This document shows, piece by piece, positions 32,154 through 42,259 of a stretch of 64,000 nt of DNA. The DNA comes from Rhizobium sp. Q54 (GTDB lineage: Bacteria; Pseudomonadota; Alphaproteobacteria; Rhizobiales; Beijerinckiaceae), in the NCBI GenBank assembly GCA_945878875.1, contig CAMCUC010000001.1, positions 62,001 through 126,000 on the forward strand. Direction: 5' to 3'. The position numbers were made by a program, and so were the translations under genes. Within the stretch, counting starts at the first letter, position 1. Each line of letters opens with the position of its first letter. The notes under the pieces were generated by a model, which ran no database searches, was not told the origin of the DNA, and saw only the letters and a list, made by a program, of their open reading frames with translations.

Positions 32154-33125
32154 TTGAAGACCTTCGCCGAACTCAACGAGCGCGAAATTCTCGCCGTCGC
32201 TATCTCCTCCGAGGAGGAGGATGCGCGGATTTACATGTCGTTCGCCGAAGATCTGGCCGAGCGCTATCCGGCCTCGTCCAAAGTTTTCGAGGAAATGGCT
32301 GACGAGGAAAAGGCGCACCGGCATCAATTGCTCGACATGTACGAGCAGCGCTTTGGGCCAAACTTGCCCCCCATCCGCCGCGAGGACGTGAAGGGGTTTC
32401 TCAAGCGTCGCCCGGTCTGGCTGTCCAAAAATCTGTCGCTCGATACGATCCGCAAGGAAGCGGAAAACATGGAATTTCAGGCGCAGCGCTTCTATCAGCG
32501 CGCCGCCGAGCAGACGCGGGACGTCAACATCCGCAAGCTTCTGGGCGATCTGGCCGAGGTCGAGAAAAGCCACGCGGGCATGGCCGGCAAGCTGGAGCGC
32601 GCGCACCTGACCGAATCAGCGCGCGACGAGGAAAACGCCACGCGCCATCGCATGTTCCTGCTGCAATATGTGCAGCCGGGGCTGGCTGGCCTGATGGACG
32701 GCTCGGTCTCGACGCTGGCGCCGCTGTTTGCCGCTGCTTTCGCCACGCAGAACAATTGGCAGACGTTTCTGGTGGGGTTGGCGGCTTCCATCGGCGCGGG
32801 CATCAGCATGGGGTTTGCAGAGGCCCTGTCGGACGACGGCTCGCTCACCGGGCGCGGCTCGCCATGGCTGCGCGGCGTGATCTCGGGCACGATGACGACG
32901 CTTGGCGGCATATTCCACACCCTGCCCTATCTGGTGCCCGATGCGTGGCCCAACGCGTTCTGGATCGCGACCGGAATCGCGGGCCTGATCGTGGCGATCG
33001 AGCTGTGGATCATCGCATGGATTCGCGCGACTTATATGGACACGCCGTTCCTGCAAGCCGCGTTTCAGGTCGTGGTCGGCGGCGTCATCGTGCTGGCGGC
33101 GGGCATATTGATCGGCGGCGCGTGA
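32154..33125 (+). CDS. mbfA: Membrane-bound ferritin MbfA (ferritin-like + VIT1/CCC1 iron exporter)
   Basis: The TTG at 32154, six bases after GGAG, gives 323 residues; the 535-aa ORF-track entry runs back through the divergent Nudix gene. Residues 1-150 form a ferritin/rubrerythrin-like four-helix domain with metal-binding E/H (ISSEEEDARIYMSFAEDL, MADEEKAHRHQLL, EVEKSHAGMAGKLE). Residues 165-323 are a VIT1/CCC1 membrane domain (GLMDGSVSTLAPLFAAAFAT, ASIGAGISMGFAEALSDDGSLTGRGSPWLRG). In Bradyrhizobium and Agrobacterium MbfA exports iron and protects from peroxide. The iron box upstream predicts induction at high iron. Confidence 0.93.
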   Translation: MKTFAELNEREILAVAISSEEEDARIYMSFAEDLAERYPASSKVFEEMADEEKAHRHQLLDMYEQRFGPNLPPIRREDVKGFLKRRPVWLSKNLSLDTIRKEAENMEFQAQRFYQRAAEQTRDVNIRKLLGDLAEVEKSHAGMAGKLERAHLTESARDEENATRHRMFLLQYVQPGLAGLMDGSVSTLAPLFAAAFATQNNWQTFLVGLAASIGAGISMGFAEALSDDGSLTGRGSPWLRGVISGTMTTLGGIFHTLPYLVPDAWPNAFWIATGIAGLIVAIELWIIAWIRATYMDTPFLQAAFQVVVGGVIVLAAGILIGGA

Positions 33126-33160
33126 GGCTTGCGGCGTAAAGCCACGGCTTGCGCCGTTCT

Positions 33161-33177
33161 GCGGGCTGGAAGCCCGC
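33161..33177. terminator. Short hairpin between mbfA and glyS
   Basis: GCGGGCT-GGA-AGCCCGC is followed by ATTCTTT. It could terminate mbfA, and it also resembles the AAGCCCGCGGTCC palindromes near 60.4 kb. Confidence 0.5.
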
Positions 33178-33194
33178 ATTCTTTCAGCACATAG

Positions 33195-35351
33195 CTAGCC
33201 CGCAATCTTCGAGAAATCCGCAACGCTGCGCGTCGCGCTGCGCAGGCCATTCAATAGACGCAGGCGGTTGAGCCTTTTGGCGGGATCGGAATCGTTCACC
33301 GTCACCTTCTCGAAGAAAGCGTCAACCGGCGCACGCAATTGGGCGAGCGCTAACATGGCGCCCGCGAAATCCTCGCGCGCGATTGCTGCGGATGATTGCG
33401 TCGAGGCGCCGAAAAGCGCTGCGGCGAGGGCCTTTTCTTCATCCAACTCAAACAGGGCCGGATCATAGGCGCCGTCGAACGAGGCGCCCTTTTCCTTCTT
33501 CTCCTCCGCCCGCACGATGTTGGCGGCGCGCTTGTAGCCCGCCAGCAAATTCTTGCCGTCGTCGGTGCTCAGGAACGCGCCCAAAGCATCCACCCGGCGC
33601 ACGATCATCAGCAGATCGTCGCTGTTTTCGCCAAGCGCCGCGTCAATGAGATCGTGACGTGCGCCCTTTTCGCGCAGGTAGACTTTGAGGCGCTCGTGGA
33701 TGAAAGCCAGCAAATCATCAGCCAGCGTTTGCGCCTGGATGGCCGGATCAAGTCCGGGGACGGCCATGACGACGAGGTGTTGGCGCATGATTGTTTGCAG
33801 CGGCGCCCGCACCGCATTCTCCAGCACCAGCCGGATAACGCCCAGCGCGGCACGTCGCAGCGCATAAGGGTCTTTGCTCCCCGTCGGCTTCTCGTCAATC
33901 GCCCAAAAACCCACCAGCGTATCGAGCTTGTCGGCCAGAGCGACCGCAATCGACACCGGACCAGCCGGAACAAAGTCGCTCGGCCCCTGCGGTTTGTAAT
34001 GCTCTTCAATCGCGGCGCACACGTCCGCATGTTCGCCCTGCAAGGCCGCATACCGGCGGCCCATCAGGCCTTGCGTCTCGGGGAATTCGCCCACAACTTC
34101 CGTCGGCAAATCGGCCTTGCACAATTGCGCGGCGCGGTCGGCCAGCTCCGGATCGGCGCCCACCAGCGGCGCCAGAGCGCGCGCGAGCGCACGAATACGC
34201 GAGACGCGTTCGCCCTGCGTGCCAAGCTTTTCATGGAACACGATGTTGAGCGCCTGCAATTTTGCAAGCCTCTGGTCGAGCGGCCTGGCGCGGTTCTCGT
34301 CCGTGACGTAATCGGGCAGAGCAGCCTGATCGGTCTTCCAGAAATACAAGGCGTCCGACAGGCGCGCGCGGACCACGCGGGCGTTACCGCCGGCTATCGC
34401 CATTCCGCCGTCGCTGGCTTCAATATTGGAGACGAGCAGGAACTTGTTCGACAAGCGCCCATCCGGATGGCGCAGCACGAAGCATTTTTGGTTGGCGCGA
34501 ATGGTGGCGCGCACCACTTCGGCGGGAATCTCCAGAAAGGCTTCGTCGAACGCGCCCATCAGCACTACGGGCCATTCCACAAGACCCGCCACTTCCTCCA
34601 GCAAGCCTTCGTCCTCCACCAGCTCCAGCCCCTGCGCGAGAGCCAGATCTTTTGCATCGTGCAGGATGATGTCCTTGCGGCGCGCCGCGTCGAGCACGAC
34701 CTTCGCCTTCTCAAGGCTGGCCATATAATCGTCGAGACGGCGCACCTTGATTGGGTCAGGGCTCATGAAGCGATGGCCGCGCGTGACGTCGCCCGCAATG
34801 ATCCCGTCAACCTCAAAGCGCACGATCTCGGGGTCTTCGGTCTCGGGTCCAAAGGTGGCTATGATCGAATGCAGCGGGCGCACCCAGCGCAGCGTATCCG
34901 GCTTTGTGGAGCCCGCGCCCCAGCGCATGGATTTGGGCCAGGGAAAAGTGCGCACAATTTGCGGCAGAACGTCTGCCAGTACGTCAAGCGTGGCGGCGCC
35001 CGCCTTCTCGAGGATGGCGACGTAGAACTCGCCCTTGCCCTTGGGGTCAGTCTCGATCTTGGCCTGATCGAGCGACTCGAGACCAGCAGCGCGCAAAAAT
35101 CCCTGCACGGCGGCCTCGGGCGCGCCGACGCGCGGGCCTTTCTTTTCCTCACGCACGTCCGGTTGGCGGGCGGGCAGGCCTGCGATGTGCAAAGCCAGCC
35201 TGCGCGGCGTGGCGAAGCTCGCGGCGCCCTCATAAACCAGCCCGCGCTCCACCAGCGCATTCGTCACCAGACGCTTCAGGTCTTCGGCCGCCTGCTTTTG
35301 CATGCGGGCGGGGATTTCTTCGCTGAACAATTCCAGGAGCAGATCGGGCAT
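33195..35351 (-). CDS. glyS: Glycyl-tRNA synthetase beta subunit
   Basis: A 718-residue protein. The N-terminal signature is [29 protein letters not shown]; the core contains [41 protein letters not shown]. It works with the alpha subunit (GlyQ) to charge tRNA-Gly. glyQ is not adjacent and not in the window, which is unusual because the two genes usually lie close together. Length fits the family. Confidence 0.97.
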   Translation of the reverse strand: MPDLLLELFSEEIPARMQKQAAEDLKRLVTNALVERGLVYEGAASFATPRRLALHIAGLPARQPDVREEKKGPRVGAPEAAVQGFLRAAGLESLDQAKIETDPKGKGEFYVAILEKAGAATLDVLADVLPQIVRTFPWPKSMRWGAGSTKPDTLRWVRPLHSIIATFGPETEDPEIVRFEVDGIIAGDVTRGHRFMSPDPIKVRRLDDYMASLEKAKVVLDAARRKDIILHDAKDLALAQGLELVEDEGLLEEVAGLVEWPVVLMGAFDEAFLEIPAEVVRATIRANQKCFVLRHPDGRLSNKFLLVSNIEASDGGMAIAGGNARVVRARLSDALYFWKTDQAALPDYVTDENRARPLDQRLAKLQALNIVFHEKLGTQGERVSRIRALARALAPLVGADPELADRAAQLCKADLPTEVVGEFPETQGLMGRRYAALQGEHADVCAAIEEHYKPQGPSDFVPAGPVSIAVALADKLDTLVGFWAIDEKPTGSKDPYALRRAALGVIRLVLENAVRAPLQTIMRQHLVVMAVPGLDPAIQAQTLADDLLAFIHERLKVYLREKGARHDLIDAALGENSDDLLMIVRRVDALGAFLSTDDGKNLLAGYKRAANIVRAEEKKEKGASFDGAYDPALFELDEEKALAAALFGASTQSSAAIAREDFAGAMLALAQLRAPVDAFFEKVTVNDSDPAKRLNRLRLLNGLRSATRSVADFSKIAG

Positions 35352-35527
35352 GATGAAGCCAATGCGAGGTTAAGCCGGAGGTTTGCGTTTTTGTTAGTCG
35401 CAACCGGCCCCGATGTCACGGGCCGCGGATGCTTCCCGCCCACGGTTCCTTTCAACGTATGGTGCATGAAAAGTTAAGTTCATGCCCGACTTGCGTTTGA
35501 AAGGTTTGTTTTCCCGCCGAGCGCGCG

Positions 35528-37330
35528 TTAGCTCCCTAGCCCGCCCGTCGTTTTTGGCCGCAGCTTTCTCAACACGCGGTCGCGAAAATTGATGGGCCGC
35601 TCATAGGCGCTGGCGGGGCCGCCTTCCTCGCGGATCAAATGAATCTGGCGATCATGAAACGGCTCAAGCCCCGGCCTGTGGCCAACATGGATCACCATCG
35701 TCTTCGTCATTTCGTCGCGCATGTATTCCATCAGCTTGAACTGGCTCAGCTCGTCCAGCGCAGACGTAGGCTCGTCCAGAATAAGAATATCGGGCGGATT
35801 CAACATGGCGCGCGCGAAGGCCACGCGTTGCTGCTCGCCGCCCGACAGTACGCTGGTCCAATTGTCAGTCTCGTCCAGACGCGGCGCCAAATGCGAAAGA
35901 CCGCAGCGCACCAGCACGTTTTCAAACCTCTCATTGGGCAGGTCAAGCTCCGCATGGGGATAGACAAGCGCGTCGCGCAGCGTGCCCAGCGGAAAGTAGG
36001 GCTTTTGCGGAATGAACGACACAAGCGCCTTTGGCGGTATCAAAATTTCGCCGCCGCCCCATGGCCACAGGCCTGCGATGGCGCGAATGAGCGTACTCTT
36101 GCCGCTGCCAGATTCCCCGCGTACCAGCACTTTCTCGCCCGGCTGGATCACAAGTTCGGCGTCGGCGATCATCAGCTTGCCGTCGTGCTGCGAGATATGC
36201 AGCGCGCACAAATGCACGCAATCGTCCGGGCTGTCCCTGATCTCGATGGTCTCGCTGCGCCCGTGCTTGCCGATGGTCGCGTCAAGCCGGTCGAGCGCGT
36301 CGTTGAGTTCGGCCACGCGCTGGGCGGCGGCGAACCAGTCGGCCAGCCGCATGGAATTGTCGGCGAGCCAGTTCAGCGCCGTCATCACCTGCACGAAGGC
36401 CGCCGCCGACTGCATGAGCGAGCCCAGCGACATCTCCCCGGACAGATATTTGGGCGCGCCCAGCAGCAATGGAATCACCGGCGCCAGCACCATGTTGGAG
36501 CCGATCAGCCACGTCATGCGCCCTTGCTGAACCATCACGCCATACCAGCGCACAACAACGTCGCGCAGCGTCTCGTTGAGGCGTTCGCGCTCGTCCTCGT
36601 CGCCGCCGATCAGCGCAATGGTTTCCGCACTGTCCTTGACGCGGGTCAGCTCGTAGCGCAATTGCGCTTCTCCCGCAGCCTTTTCCTCTACGCGGCGCAC
36701 GAGCGGGGCGCCCAGCAGATACATGGTTCCGCTGGTGAATGCGGAATAGATAATGCAGGCGATGACCAGATAACCGGGCACATAAAAGCCGCCGATTTCA
36801 AGCCCGCCGCCGATGAACCACAACACGCCGATGAACGACACCGCAGCCAGAACCGCGTTGAGCACGCCAAGCGAGAAATCAACCAGCAGCTCAACGCCAA
36901 GCCGCGCATCGTCGGACATGCGCGCCTCAGGATTCTCGGCGTCGCCGCCCACAATGCTGAGTTGATAAAAGCGCCGCTGCGAAAGCCAACGCGCAAACAG
37001 GGATTCGGCCAGCCATTCGCGCCAGCGTATTTGCAGCCGCATCCGCAAATGCAAAAGCCCGGCAGCCATGGCGGCTGACAGGATCGCCAGACCGATAATC
37101 AATCCGACGCTGAACCAGATCGTCGCAAGATCCTTGCGCTCCAGCGCATCGAAGAAGTATTTATGCCAACGGTTCACCGCCAGCGCGGCGCCAAGGTTGG
37201 CGAGCAGAAAGCAAACGACGCCGGCGCTGAGCAACCACGCCCTGCGCCTGGTATCGCCGCGCCAGAAGCCAAGCGAAAACTTGAGAAAGCGCCGCGCGCG
37301 GCCTTTTGCCGGCGGTACAAATCGCGTCAT
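35528..37330 (-). CDS. SbmA/BacA-like ABC transporter (fused permease and ATPase)
   Basis: A 600-residue half-transporter. The N-terminal membrane domain (about 1-370) is of the ABC_membrane_2 type, with GVVCFLLANLGAALAVNRWHKYFFDALERKDL and RWREWLAESLFARWLSQRRFYQL characteristic of the YddA/ABCD-like family. The nucleotide-binding domain has Walker A GESGSGKST, Q-loop FIPQKPYFPLGTL, signature LSGGEQQR and Walker B ILILDEPTSALDE. It would act as a homodimer in the inner membrane. Substrate not evident; relatives move peptides or acyl-CoA-like molecules. Confidence 0.88.
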   Translation of the reverse strand: MTRFVPPAKGRARRFLKFSLGFWRGDTRRRAWLLSAGVVCFLLANLGAALAVNRWHKYFFDALERKDLATIWFSVGLIIGLAILSAAMAAGLLHLRMRLQIRWREWLAESLFARWLSQRRFYQLSIVGGDAENPEARMSDDARLGVELLVDFSLGVLNAVLAAVSFIGVLWFIGGGLEIGGFYVPGYLVIACIIYSAFTSGTMYLLGAPLVRRVEEKAAGEAQLRYELTRVKDSAETIALIGGDEDERERLNETLRDVVVRWYGVMVQQGRMTWLIGSNMVLAPVIPLLLGAPKYLSGEMSLGSLMQSAAAFVQVMTALNWLADNSMRLADWFAAAQRVAELNDALDRLDATIGKHGRSETIEIRDSPDDCVHLCALHISQHDGKLMIADAELVIQPGEKVLVRGESGSGKSTLIRAIAGLWPWGGGEILIPPKALVSFIPQKPYFPLGTLRDALVYPHAELDLPNERFENVLVRCGLSHLAPRLDETDNWTSVLSGGEQQRVAFARAMLNPPDILILDEPTSALDELSQFKLMEYMRDEMTKTMVIHVGHRPGLEPFHDRQIHLIREEGGPASAYERPINFRDRVLRKLRPKTTGGLGS

Positions 37331-37553
37331 GGTTTCTCAACGCCTCCCGGGGCTTCGTCGGCTTTGGTGACGGGTCAACTGCTATCGCGACCTTGGCGTT
37401 CCCTTTCGGCCTCTACGAGCTTGGCAAGGGCGCCTTTACGCCGGGCGTGCGGCGCCTTATATGCTCAAGGCGTGCAAAAGAGTGGGACCGGCCAGACGCG
37501 GCCGGTATTTTCAGGCCTCACTTATGCTCATCCTGAGTAAAAAGAGCGGTCGC

Positions 37554-38642
37554 ATGTTTCAAAGCTCTGCAAGCGTTGCGCGCATCAATCCGGCGCCTGT
37601 CGCCCCGCCGCTGTCGGACGCCGCCCGTCGCCTTGGCGTGCTGCCCATGCCCAATCTCGCCTGGACGCCTGAAGTGGAGGCCGCCACCGCGCACCTTTAT
37701 GAAAAGGTGAAGGCGGTGATGCCGCCGGTCGAATGGCCTTTCCATGCGCCTTACGTGAAGGCGATCAACGAGCTCAAGAAAGAGCGTAACGCGGTCATCC
37801 TCGCGCATAATTACCAGACGCCGGAGATTTATAATTGCGTCGCCGACGTGGTTGGAGATTCGCTCCAGCTCGCCAAACTTGCCGGACAATCGAAGGCCGA
37901 GATCATCATTCAGGGCGGCGTGCATTTCATGGCCGAGACATCGAAGCTTCTCAGCCCTGAAAAGATCGTGCTGATTCCTGATTCGCGCGCCGGTTGCTCG
38001 CTGGCCGAATCCATCACCGGCGCCGACGTGCGGGCGTTGCGCGCCAAATATCCCGGCGTGCCGGTCGTCGCCTACGTCAACACGTCGGCGGACGTGAAGG
38101 CAGAAGTCGATATCTGCTGCACGTCGTCGAACGCGCTCAAAGTGGTGGAGAGCCTTGGCTCTGATCGCGTGATCTTTCTTCCCGATAAATATCTGGCCAA
38201 AAACGTGCAGGCGCAAACGAAGGTGCAAATCATCGCATGGGAAGGCGCGTGCGAAGTGCATGAGCGCTTTACGGCGGCTGAAATGCTGCGCTATCGCGCC
38301 GACGATCCGTCCATCACCATCATCGCGCACCCCGAATGCCCGCCCGAAGTGGTGGAGGTGAGCGATTTTGCCGGATCGACGGCGGCGATGATTGATTACG
38401 TGAAAACCAAGAAGCCCAAGCGCGTGTTGCTCGTCACCGAATGCTCGATGGCCGACAATGTGGCGACCGAAACCACGGGCACCGAATTCGTGCGCCCGTG
38501 CAATCTGTGCCCGCACATGAAGCGCATCACGCTGCCGAAGATTCTGGAGAGCCTGATCTATCTGCGCGAGGAAATCATGATTGATCCGGAACTCGCCGTG
38601 CGCGCGCGCCGCTCCGTGCAGGCGATGATTGATCTGGGGTGA
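37554..38642 (+). CDS. nadA: Quinolinate synthase A
   Basis: The chosen ATG at 37554 gives 362 residues; the track's 393-aa form includes 31 improbable codons and no start has a strong ribosome site. It is a [4Fe-4S] enzyme condensing iminoaspartate with dihydroxyacetone phosphate to quinolinate for NAD synthesis. Cluster cysteines are expected in [25 protein letters not shown] and [22 protein letters not shown] and HPECPPEV are conserved blocks. nadB and nadC, often adjacent, are absent here. Confidence 0.94.
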   Translation: MFQSSASVARINPAPVAPPLSDAARRLGVLPMPNLAWTPEVEAATAHLYEKVKAVMPPVEWPFHAPYVKAINELKKERNAVILAHNYQTPEIYNCVADVVGDSLQLAKLAGQSKAEIIIQGGVHFMAETSKLLSPEKIVLIPDSRAGCSLAESITGADVRALRAKYPGVPVVAYVNTSADVKAEVDICCTSSNALKVVESLGSDRVIFLPDKYLAKNVQAQTKVQIIAWEGACEVHERFTAAEMLRYRADDPSITIIAHPECPPEVVEVSDFAGSTAAMIDYVKTKKPKRVLLVTECSMADNVATETTGTEFVRPCNLCPHMKRITLPKILESLIYLREEIMIDPELAVRARRSVQAMIDLG

Positions 38643-38667
38643 TGACAAACTTGCGCCGCTTGCGTGG

Positions 38668-38690
38668 ATGGACGGGTCAAGCCCGTCCAT
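38668..38690. repeat. Short palindromic repeat
   Basis: ATGGACGGG-TCAAG-CCCGTCCAT in the nadA/binding-protein gap is a 9-bp perfect stem without a T run. It resembles the ATGG...CCAT units at 14167-14265. Confidence 0.5.
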
Positions 38691-38769
38691 GACAGCTTCG
38701 CGTTGCGTACGTTGAATTCGCGGGTTTACGCCCTGCAGAAGGATTGTCGCGCGCAGTCCATGTTGGCGC

Positions 38770-40137
38770 TTAACTCCTCTTGATGGCAAAGCTCGCCACA
38801 TATTCCTCTGGCTTTGCCGGGTCGAACGCCTTGCCCATCACGACGATCTTTTTGGCTGGAGCGGGCGCGGGCAGGCCCGCATCCTTCATCGCCTTTTCGG
38901 CATCCGTGGCGCGGAACACGTCTTTGGCGATTTTGGCGTAATCGACGTCGCCCTTGATCTGGCCCCAGCGTTTCATCTGCGTGAGAATCCACACTGCGAA
39001 ACTCTCATAGGGGAAGGGGTCAAACGTGACGCGATCGGGATCGCGCTTGATGCCGCCAAGCCCGTCGGCGTACACGCCCGTCAGCACCTGTTCGATAACC
39101 GGCAGAGGCGCGTTGAGGTAATTGGGCGGCGAAATGGCTTCCGCGATCTGCTTGCGATTCTCGGCCTTTGAGGCGAAAGCCGCCGCCTCAACAATGGCGC
39201 GCAGCAGCGCCGCATAGGAGTTTGGCGTCTGCTCGATGAAATCGCGGCTGGCGGCGAACGCGCAGCAGGGGTGGCCGTCCCATATTTCCTTTGACAGCAG
39301 ATGAATAAAGCCAACGCCGTCGTAGACCGCGCGCTGCACAATATTGTCGGGCGCAAGGAATCCGTCGATATTGTCGGCGCGCAGATTGGCGACCATTTCC
39401 GGCGGCGGAACAGAGCGCAATTGCACGTCCTTGTCGGGATCGATTCCATTCTCGGCGAGGTAATAGCGCAAGAGATAGGCGTGGTTTGAATATTCAAACG
39501 GTATGCCCAGCTTCATGCCCTTCCAGTTTTTGGGATCGCGATTGTCCTTGTGCTTCATCGACAGGCAAATCGCCTGTCCGTTGAGGTTCTCGATGGCGGC
39601 CACGGCAAACGGCAGCGCAGTCGAGCCGATGCCCATCGAGATCGCCAGCGGCATGGGCGCCAGCATATGCGCGGCGTCAAACTCCTTGTTGATCGTGCGA
39701 TCGCGGACAATCGCCCATCCGGCGGCTTTCACCACTTCCACGTCGATGTTCTGCTTGGCGTAGAAGCCCATCGGCGCGGCCATAATGATGGGCGTGGCGC
39801 AGGTGATGGGAATGAACCCGACCTTCAGGTTCTTTTTTTCCGGGACGCCGCCTTGCGCGAAAACGTCTGTCGCGGTGGCCAGCGGAAACAGCGCAGCGAT
39901 GGCGGCCGCCGCCGTGCTGGCGCCGACCGCTTGCAGAAACGCCCGCCGCTGAAGCGGATTTGGCACGATGGCGCGCAGGATCGCGCGCTCCACATAAGAG
40001 CCGAACATCTTTTCGTCGTCAGCCGCGCTTGCCGTTATCGCGGTAAATGCGCGCTCATGCTCGGCCTGGGACGAATGTGCGCCGCAGGCGCAGCCGGATT
40101 TCAGCATGTAGGGGGAGGGCGATTTCTTGTTCGACAT
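38770..40137 (-). CDS. NrtA/CmpA-like ABC substrate-binding protein (Tat-exported)
   Basis: The ATG at 40137, with AGGAG upstream, gives 455 residues. After an unusual N-terminal part with a Cys/His cluster (SGCACGAHSSQAEHERAF) comes a twin-arginine signal (LQRRAFLQAVGASTAAAAIAALFPLATATDVFA) near residue 80. The mature part is a nitrate/bicarbonate/sulfonate-type binding protein (LKVGFIPITCATPIIMAAPMGFYAKQNIDVEVVKAAGWA). No ABC permease or ATPase is nearby, so it borrows one or signals. It ends a leftward group with rhodanese, flavoprotein and OsmC genes. Confidence 0.82.
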   Translation of the reverse strand: MSNKKSPSPYMLKSGCACGAHSSQAEHERAFTAITASAADDEKMFGSYVERAILRAIVPNPLQRRAFLQAVGASTAAAAIAALFPLATATDVFAQGGVPEKKNLKVGFIPITCATPIIMAAPMGFYAKQNIDVEVVKAAGWAIVRDRTINKEFDAAHMLAPMPLAISMGIGSTALPFAVAAIENLNGQAICLSMKHKDNRDPKNWKGMKLGIPFEYSNHAYLLRYYLAENGIDPDKDVQLRSVPPPEMVANLRADNIDGFLAPDNIVQRAVYDGVGFIHLLSKEIWDGHPCCAFAASRDFIEQTPNSYAALLRAIVEAAAFASKAENRKQIAEAISPPNYLNAPLPVIEQVLTGVYADGLGGIKRDPDRVTFDPFPYESFAVWILTQMKRWGQIKGDVDYAKIAKDVFRATDAEKAMKDAGLPAPAPAKKIVVMGKAFDPAKPEEYVASFAIKRS

Positions 40138-40179
40138 GCTGTTCTCCTGATGAATGTTGCGCCTGCGCCTCAACGGGTT

Positions 40180-41040
40180 TTAGGCTGCGCTGGCAAACGG
40201 CGAGCCGCTTTCAATCGGCAAGGATGGATCACGGGACCATTCGTTCCATGATCCAAAATACATCCGAACGTCCTTCACCCCTGCGTTCTTCAACGCCAGA
40301 TAAGTGTTGGAAGCGCGCGCGCCCTTGAAGCAATAGAGATAGACCGGCGTGTCCGGCGTGATGCCAACGGTGGCGCATTCAGCGAGAATTTCATCCTTCG
40401 CCTTGAAGCGCGGGCCCTCGCCCGTGGGCTTCATCATGCGATACCATTCGAGCCAGCGCGCGCCGGGAATGCGGCCCTTGCGCGGACAGAATTCCTTGCC
40501 GTAGGGAGACGAGCTGTCGCCGATCCATTCGTCCACGTCGCGCACGTCCAAAATTGCGATCTCCGGCTTGTCGAGCGCGGCCAGCATGTCGGCGGCGTCG
40601 AGCAGCAAAGAATCGCCCACCGGATCAATCGGGAAAATAGCGGCAACGGGCGCCGGGACTTGCGTCGTCACAGGCAGCTCCGCAGCAGTCCAAGAATCGA
40701 ATCCACCGTGCAGCACATGGGCTTTTGGATAACCAAGCACGCCAAGCAGATAATAACCCCGGCAGGATTGACCAAAGCCTGAGTTCATTGATTGCTCGTA
40801 GAACACCGCCGTCTCTTTGCCGGACAGGCCGGCTTTGCCAAAGGAATCTGCAAATTTTGCTTTCAGTTCGGCAATGCCTTCGGGCGTCGATGTTGCCAGA
40901 AACGTGAAGATTTCATGCAGGTTTACGGCGCCGGGAATATGCCCGGCTGCGTAGGCGTCGGGATTGCGCGTGTCGATAATGACGACATCGCTGGCGCTCA
41001 TGGCTTCAAGGTCTTTGGCTGAAATCAAAACTTCGCTCAT
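40180..41040 (-). CDS. Two-domain sulfurtransferase (rhodanese)
   Basis: The ATG at 41040 after GAGGAG gives 286 residues. The first rhodanese domain (about 1-125, VVIIDTRNPDAYAAGHIPGAVN) has no active Cys at the canonical place. The second (about 145-280, IAILDVRDVDEWIG, RIPGARWLEW) has the catalytic loop LYCFKGARAS with Cys237. The family moves sulfane sulfur from thiosulfate or 3-mercaptopyruvate. It sits 42 bases upstream of the binding-protein gene and 41 bases after the flavoprotein gene, supporting a sulfur theme for the operon. Confidence 0.88.
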   Translation of the reverse strand: MSEVLISAKDLEAMSASDVVIIDTRNPDAYAAGHIPGAVNLHEIFTFLATSTPEGIAELKAKFADSFGKAGLSGKETAVFYEQSMNSGFGQSCRGYYLLGVLGYPKAHVLHGGFDSWTAAELPVTTQVPAPVAAIFPIDPVGDSLLLDAADMLAALDKPEIAILDVRDVDEWIGDSSSPYGKEFCPRKGRIPGARWLEWYRMMKPTGEGPRFKAKDEILAECATVGITPDTPVYLYCFKGARASNTYLALKNAGVKDVRMYFGSWNEWSRDPSLPIESGSPFASAA

Positions 41041-41081
41041 GCCTGACTCCTCACGTGAAAGACGGGACGTCTTGCGTAAAA

Positions 41082-42197
41082 TCAAGCTGGCTGTGGCGCG
41101 TTCATGTCAGCCAGCATTTTGCGCAATTGCTTGGTGGCGGGCGTTACGATCCCGACGAAATAGGCCTCACGCATGCGCCTTTGTGCGCTATGGCTCTTAT
41201 GATAGCCGCGTGCGCCGGTGTGCAGCATGGCGGCATGTGCGGCGGCCATTGTCAGATCGCCAGCTTCCAAACGCGCTTCAACGACCGCCTGAAAATATTC
41301 GTCGCTCGTATCATAAGGATTGGCGGCGAGGTCGCGCACGCGTGCTTCCAGCGCCTCAAGCTTGGCCATGAAATCTTCCGGCTGCTGGCCGACAAGATAT
41401 TTGTTCACATGACCCAGCGAGCTTTTGGTCTTCTCCATGATGGCGATGCAATCGCGGATCAGGCCAATCGCCATGCCTGATTGTAATAAAATAAAACCGC
41501 CGCGTATTTTCTTCACGAAGGGGAGCGCGGAATGGGCCAGAATCATTTCATCGGAGATAAAAGCGTCCCTGAAATTTACGCCATAGGTTCCGGTTCCGTC
41601 CATGGCGAGAAAAGAATCGCACTCGAGCAGCTCGATGTTTTCATCTGCGCAATCGGCGATGAACATCACTTTGCCGCCGTCCTCGCACTCAAAGATCGTG
41701 CCGAAAATATGCTCAGGTCCGATGTTGGAAACCCACGGCAAGGCGCCGCGCACCCTATAGCCGCCTTCAACCCTTTTGCCTTTCAGCTTCATCTTCTCGA
41801 TGCCGAAGAAGCTTTTCATCGGGTTCGAAAGCCCGGTTCCGCCCAGCATGTCGCCAGCGGCAGCCATATCCAGATATTTATCTTTCAAGGCCTGATTGTC
41901 GGTGTTGGCCAGATACCAGACCAGCGTGCTCTGGCACCATGTCATGAAAGACGTTGAGCCGCAGACTTCTGAGACTTCGCTCATGGCGTCGATGGCGATG
42001 TTGAGATCGACGCCGTCGTCAACTTGCGCATGGGTCGAGAACGCGCCAGCTGTACCAATCGCGCGCAGAAAATCGCCCGGATAGAGCTTGCCGGTGTCGA
42101 TATCGTCGACAAGCTTTGGCAGGTCAGCCTGTACGATGTCGCGCACGTCCGAGACCACGTCGATGCGAAGAGGCGTTTGTGCGAATGCAAGCGACAT
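41082..42197 (-). CDS. Acyl-CoA dehydrogenase-like flavoprotein
   Basis: A 371-residue protein of the acyl-CoA dehydrogenase fold: N-terminal helical domain, beta domain (GGTGLSNPMKSFFGIEKMKLKGKRVEGGYRVRGALPWVSNIGPEHIFGTIFECEDGG) and a C-terminal helical bundle (GMAIGLIRDCIAIMEKTKS, LHTGARGYHKSHSAQRRMREAYF). The catalytic Glu of true acyl-CoA dehydrogenases is not recognisable. Members near sulfur genes include DszC- and SfnB-like flavin monooxygenases or oxidases, so an organosulfur or redox role is possible. Part of the leftward OsmC-flavoprotein-rhodanese-binding-protein group. Confidence 0.8.
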   Translation of the reverse strand: MSLAFAQTPLRIDVVSDVRDIVQADLPKLVDDIDTGKLYPGDFLRAIGTAGAFSTHAQVDDGVDLNIAIDAMSEVSEVCGSTSFMTWCQSTLVWYLANTDNQALKDKYLDMAAAGDMLGGTGLSNPMKSFFGIEKMKLKGKRVEGGYRVRGALPWVSNIGPEHIFGTIFECEDGGKVMFIADCADENIELLECDSFLAMDGTGTYGVNFRDAFISDEMILAHSALPFVKKIRGGFILLQSGMAIGLIRDCIAIMEKTKSSLGHVNKYLVGQQPEDFMAKLEALEARVRDLAANPYDTSDEYFQAVVEARLEAGDLTMAAAHAAMLHTGARGYHKSHSAQRRMREAYFVGIVTPATKQLRKMLADMNAPQPA

Positions 42198-42259
42198 CGG
42201 CAGCTTCTCCAGTTTTTACAGGGAAAAACGCTGACATGTTTGACGCCAGCGTATGTTCG

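Noticed and set aside
33396-35477. Plus-strand 693-aa ORF opposite glyS
   Set aside because: A long antisense frame caused by high G+C; composition is Arg/His-rich without domains, while glyS on the minus strand is unambiguous.
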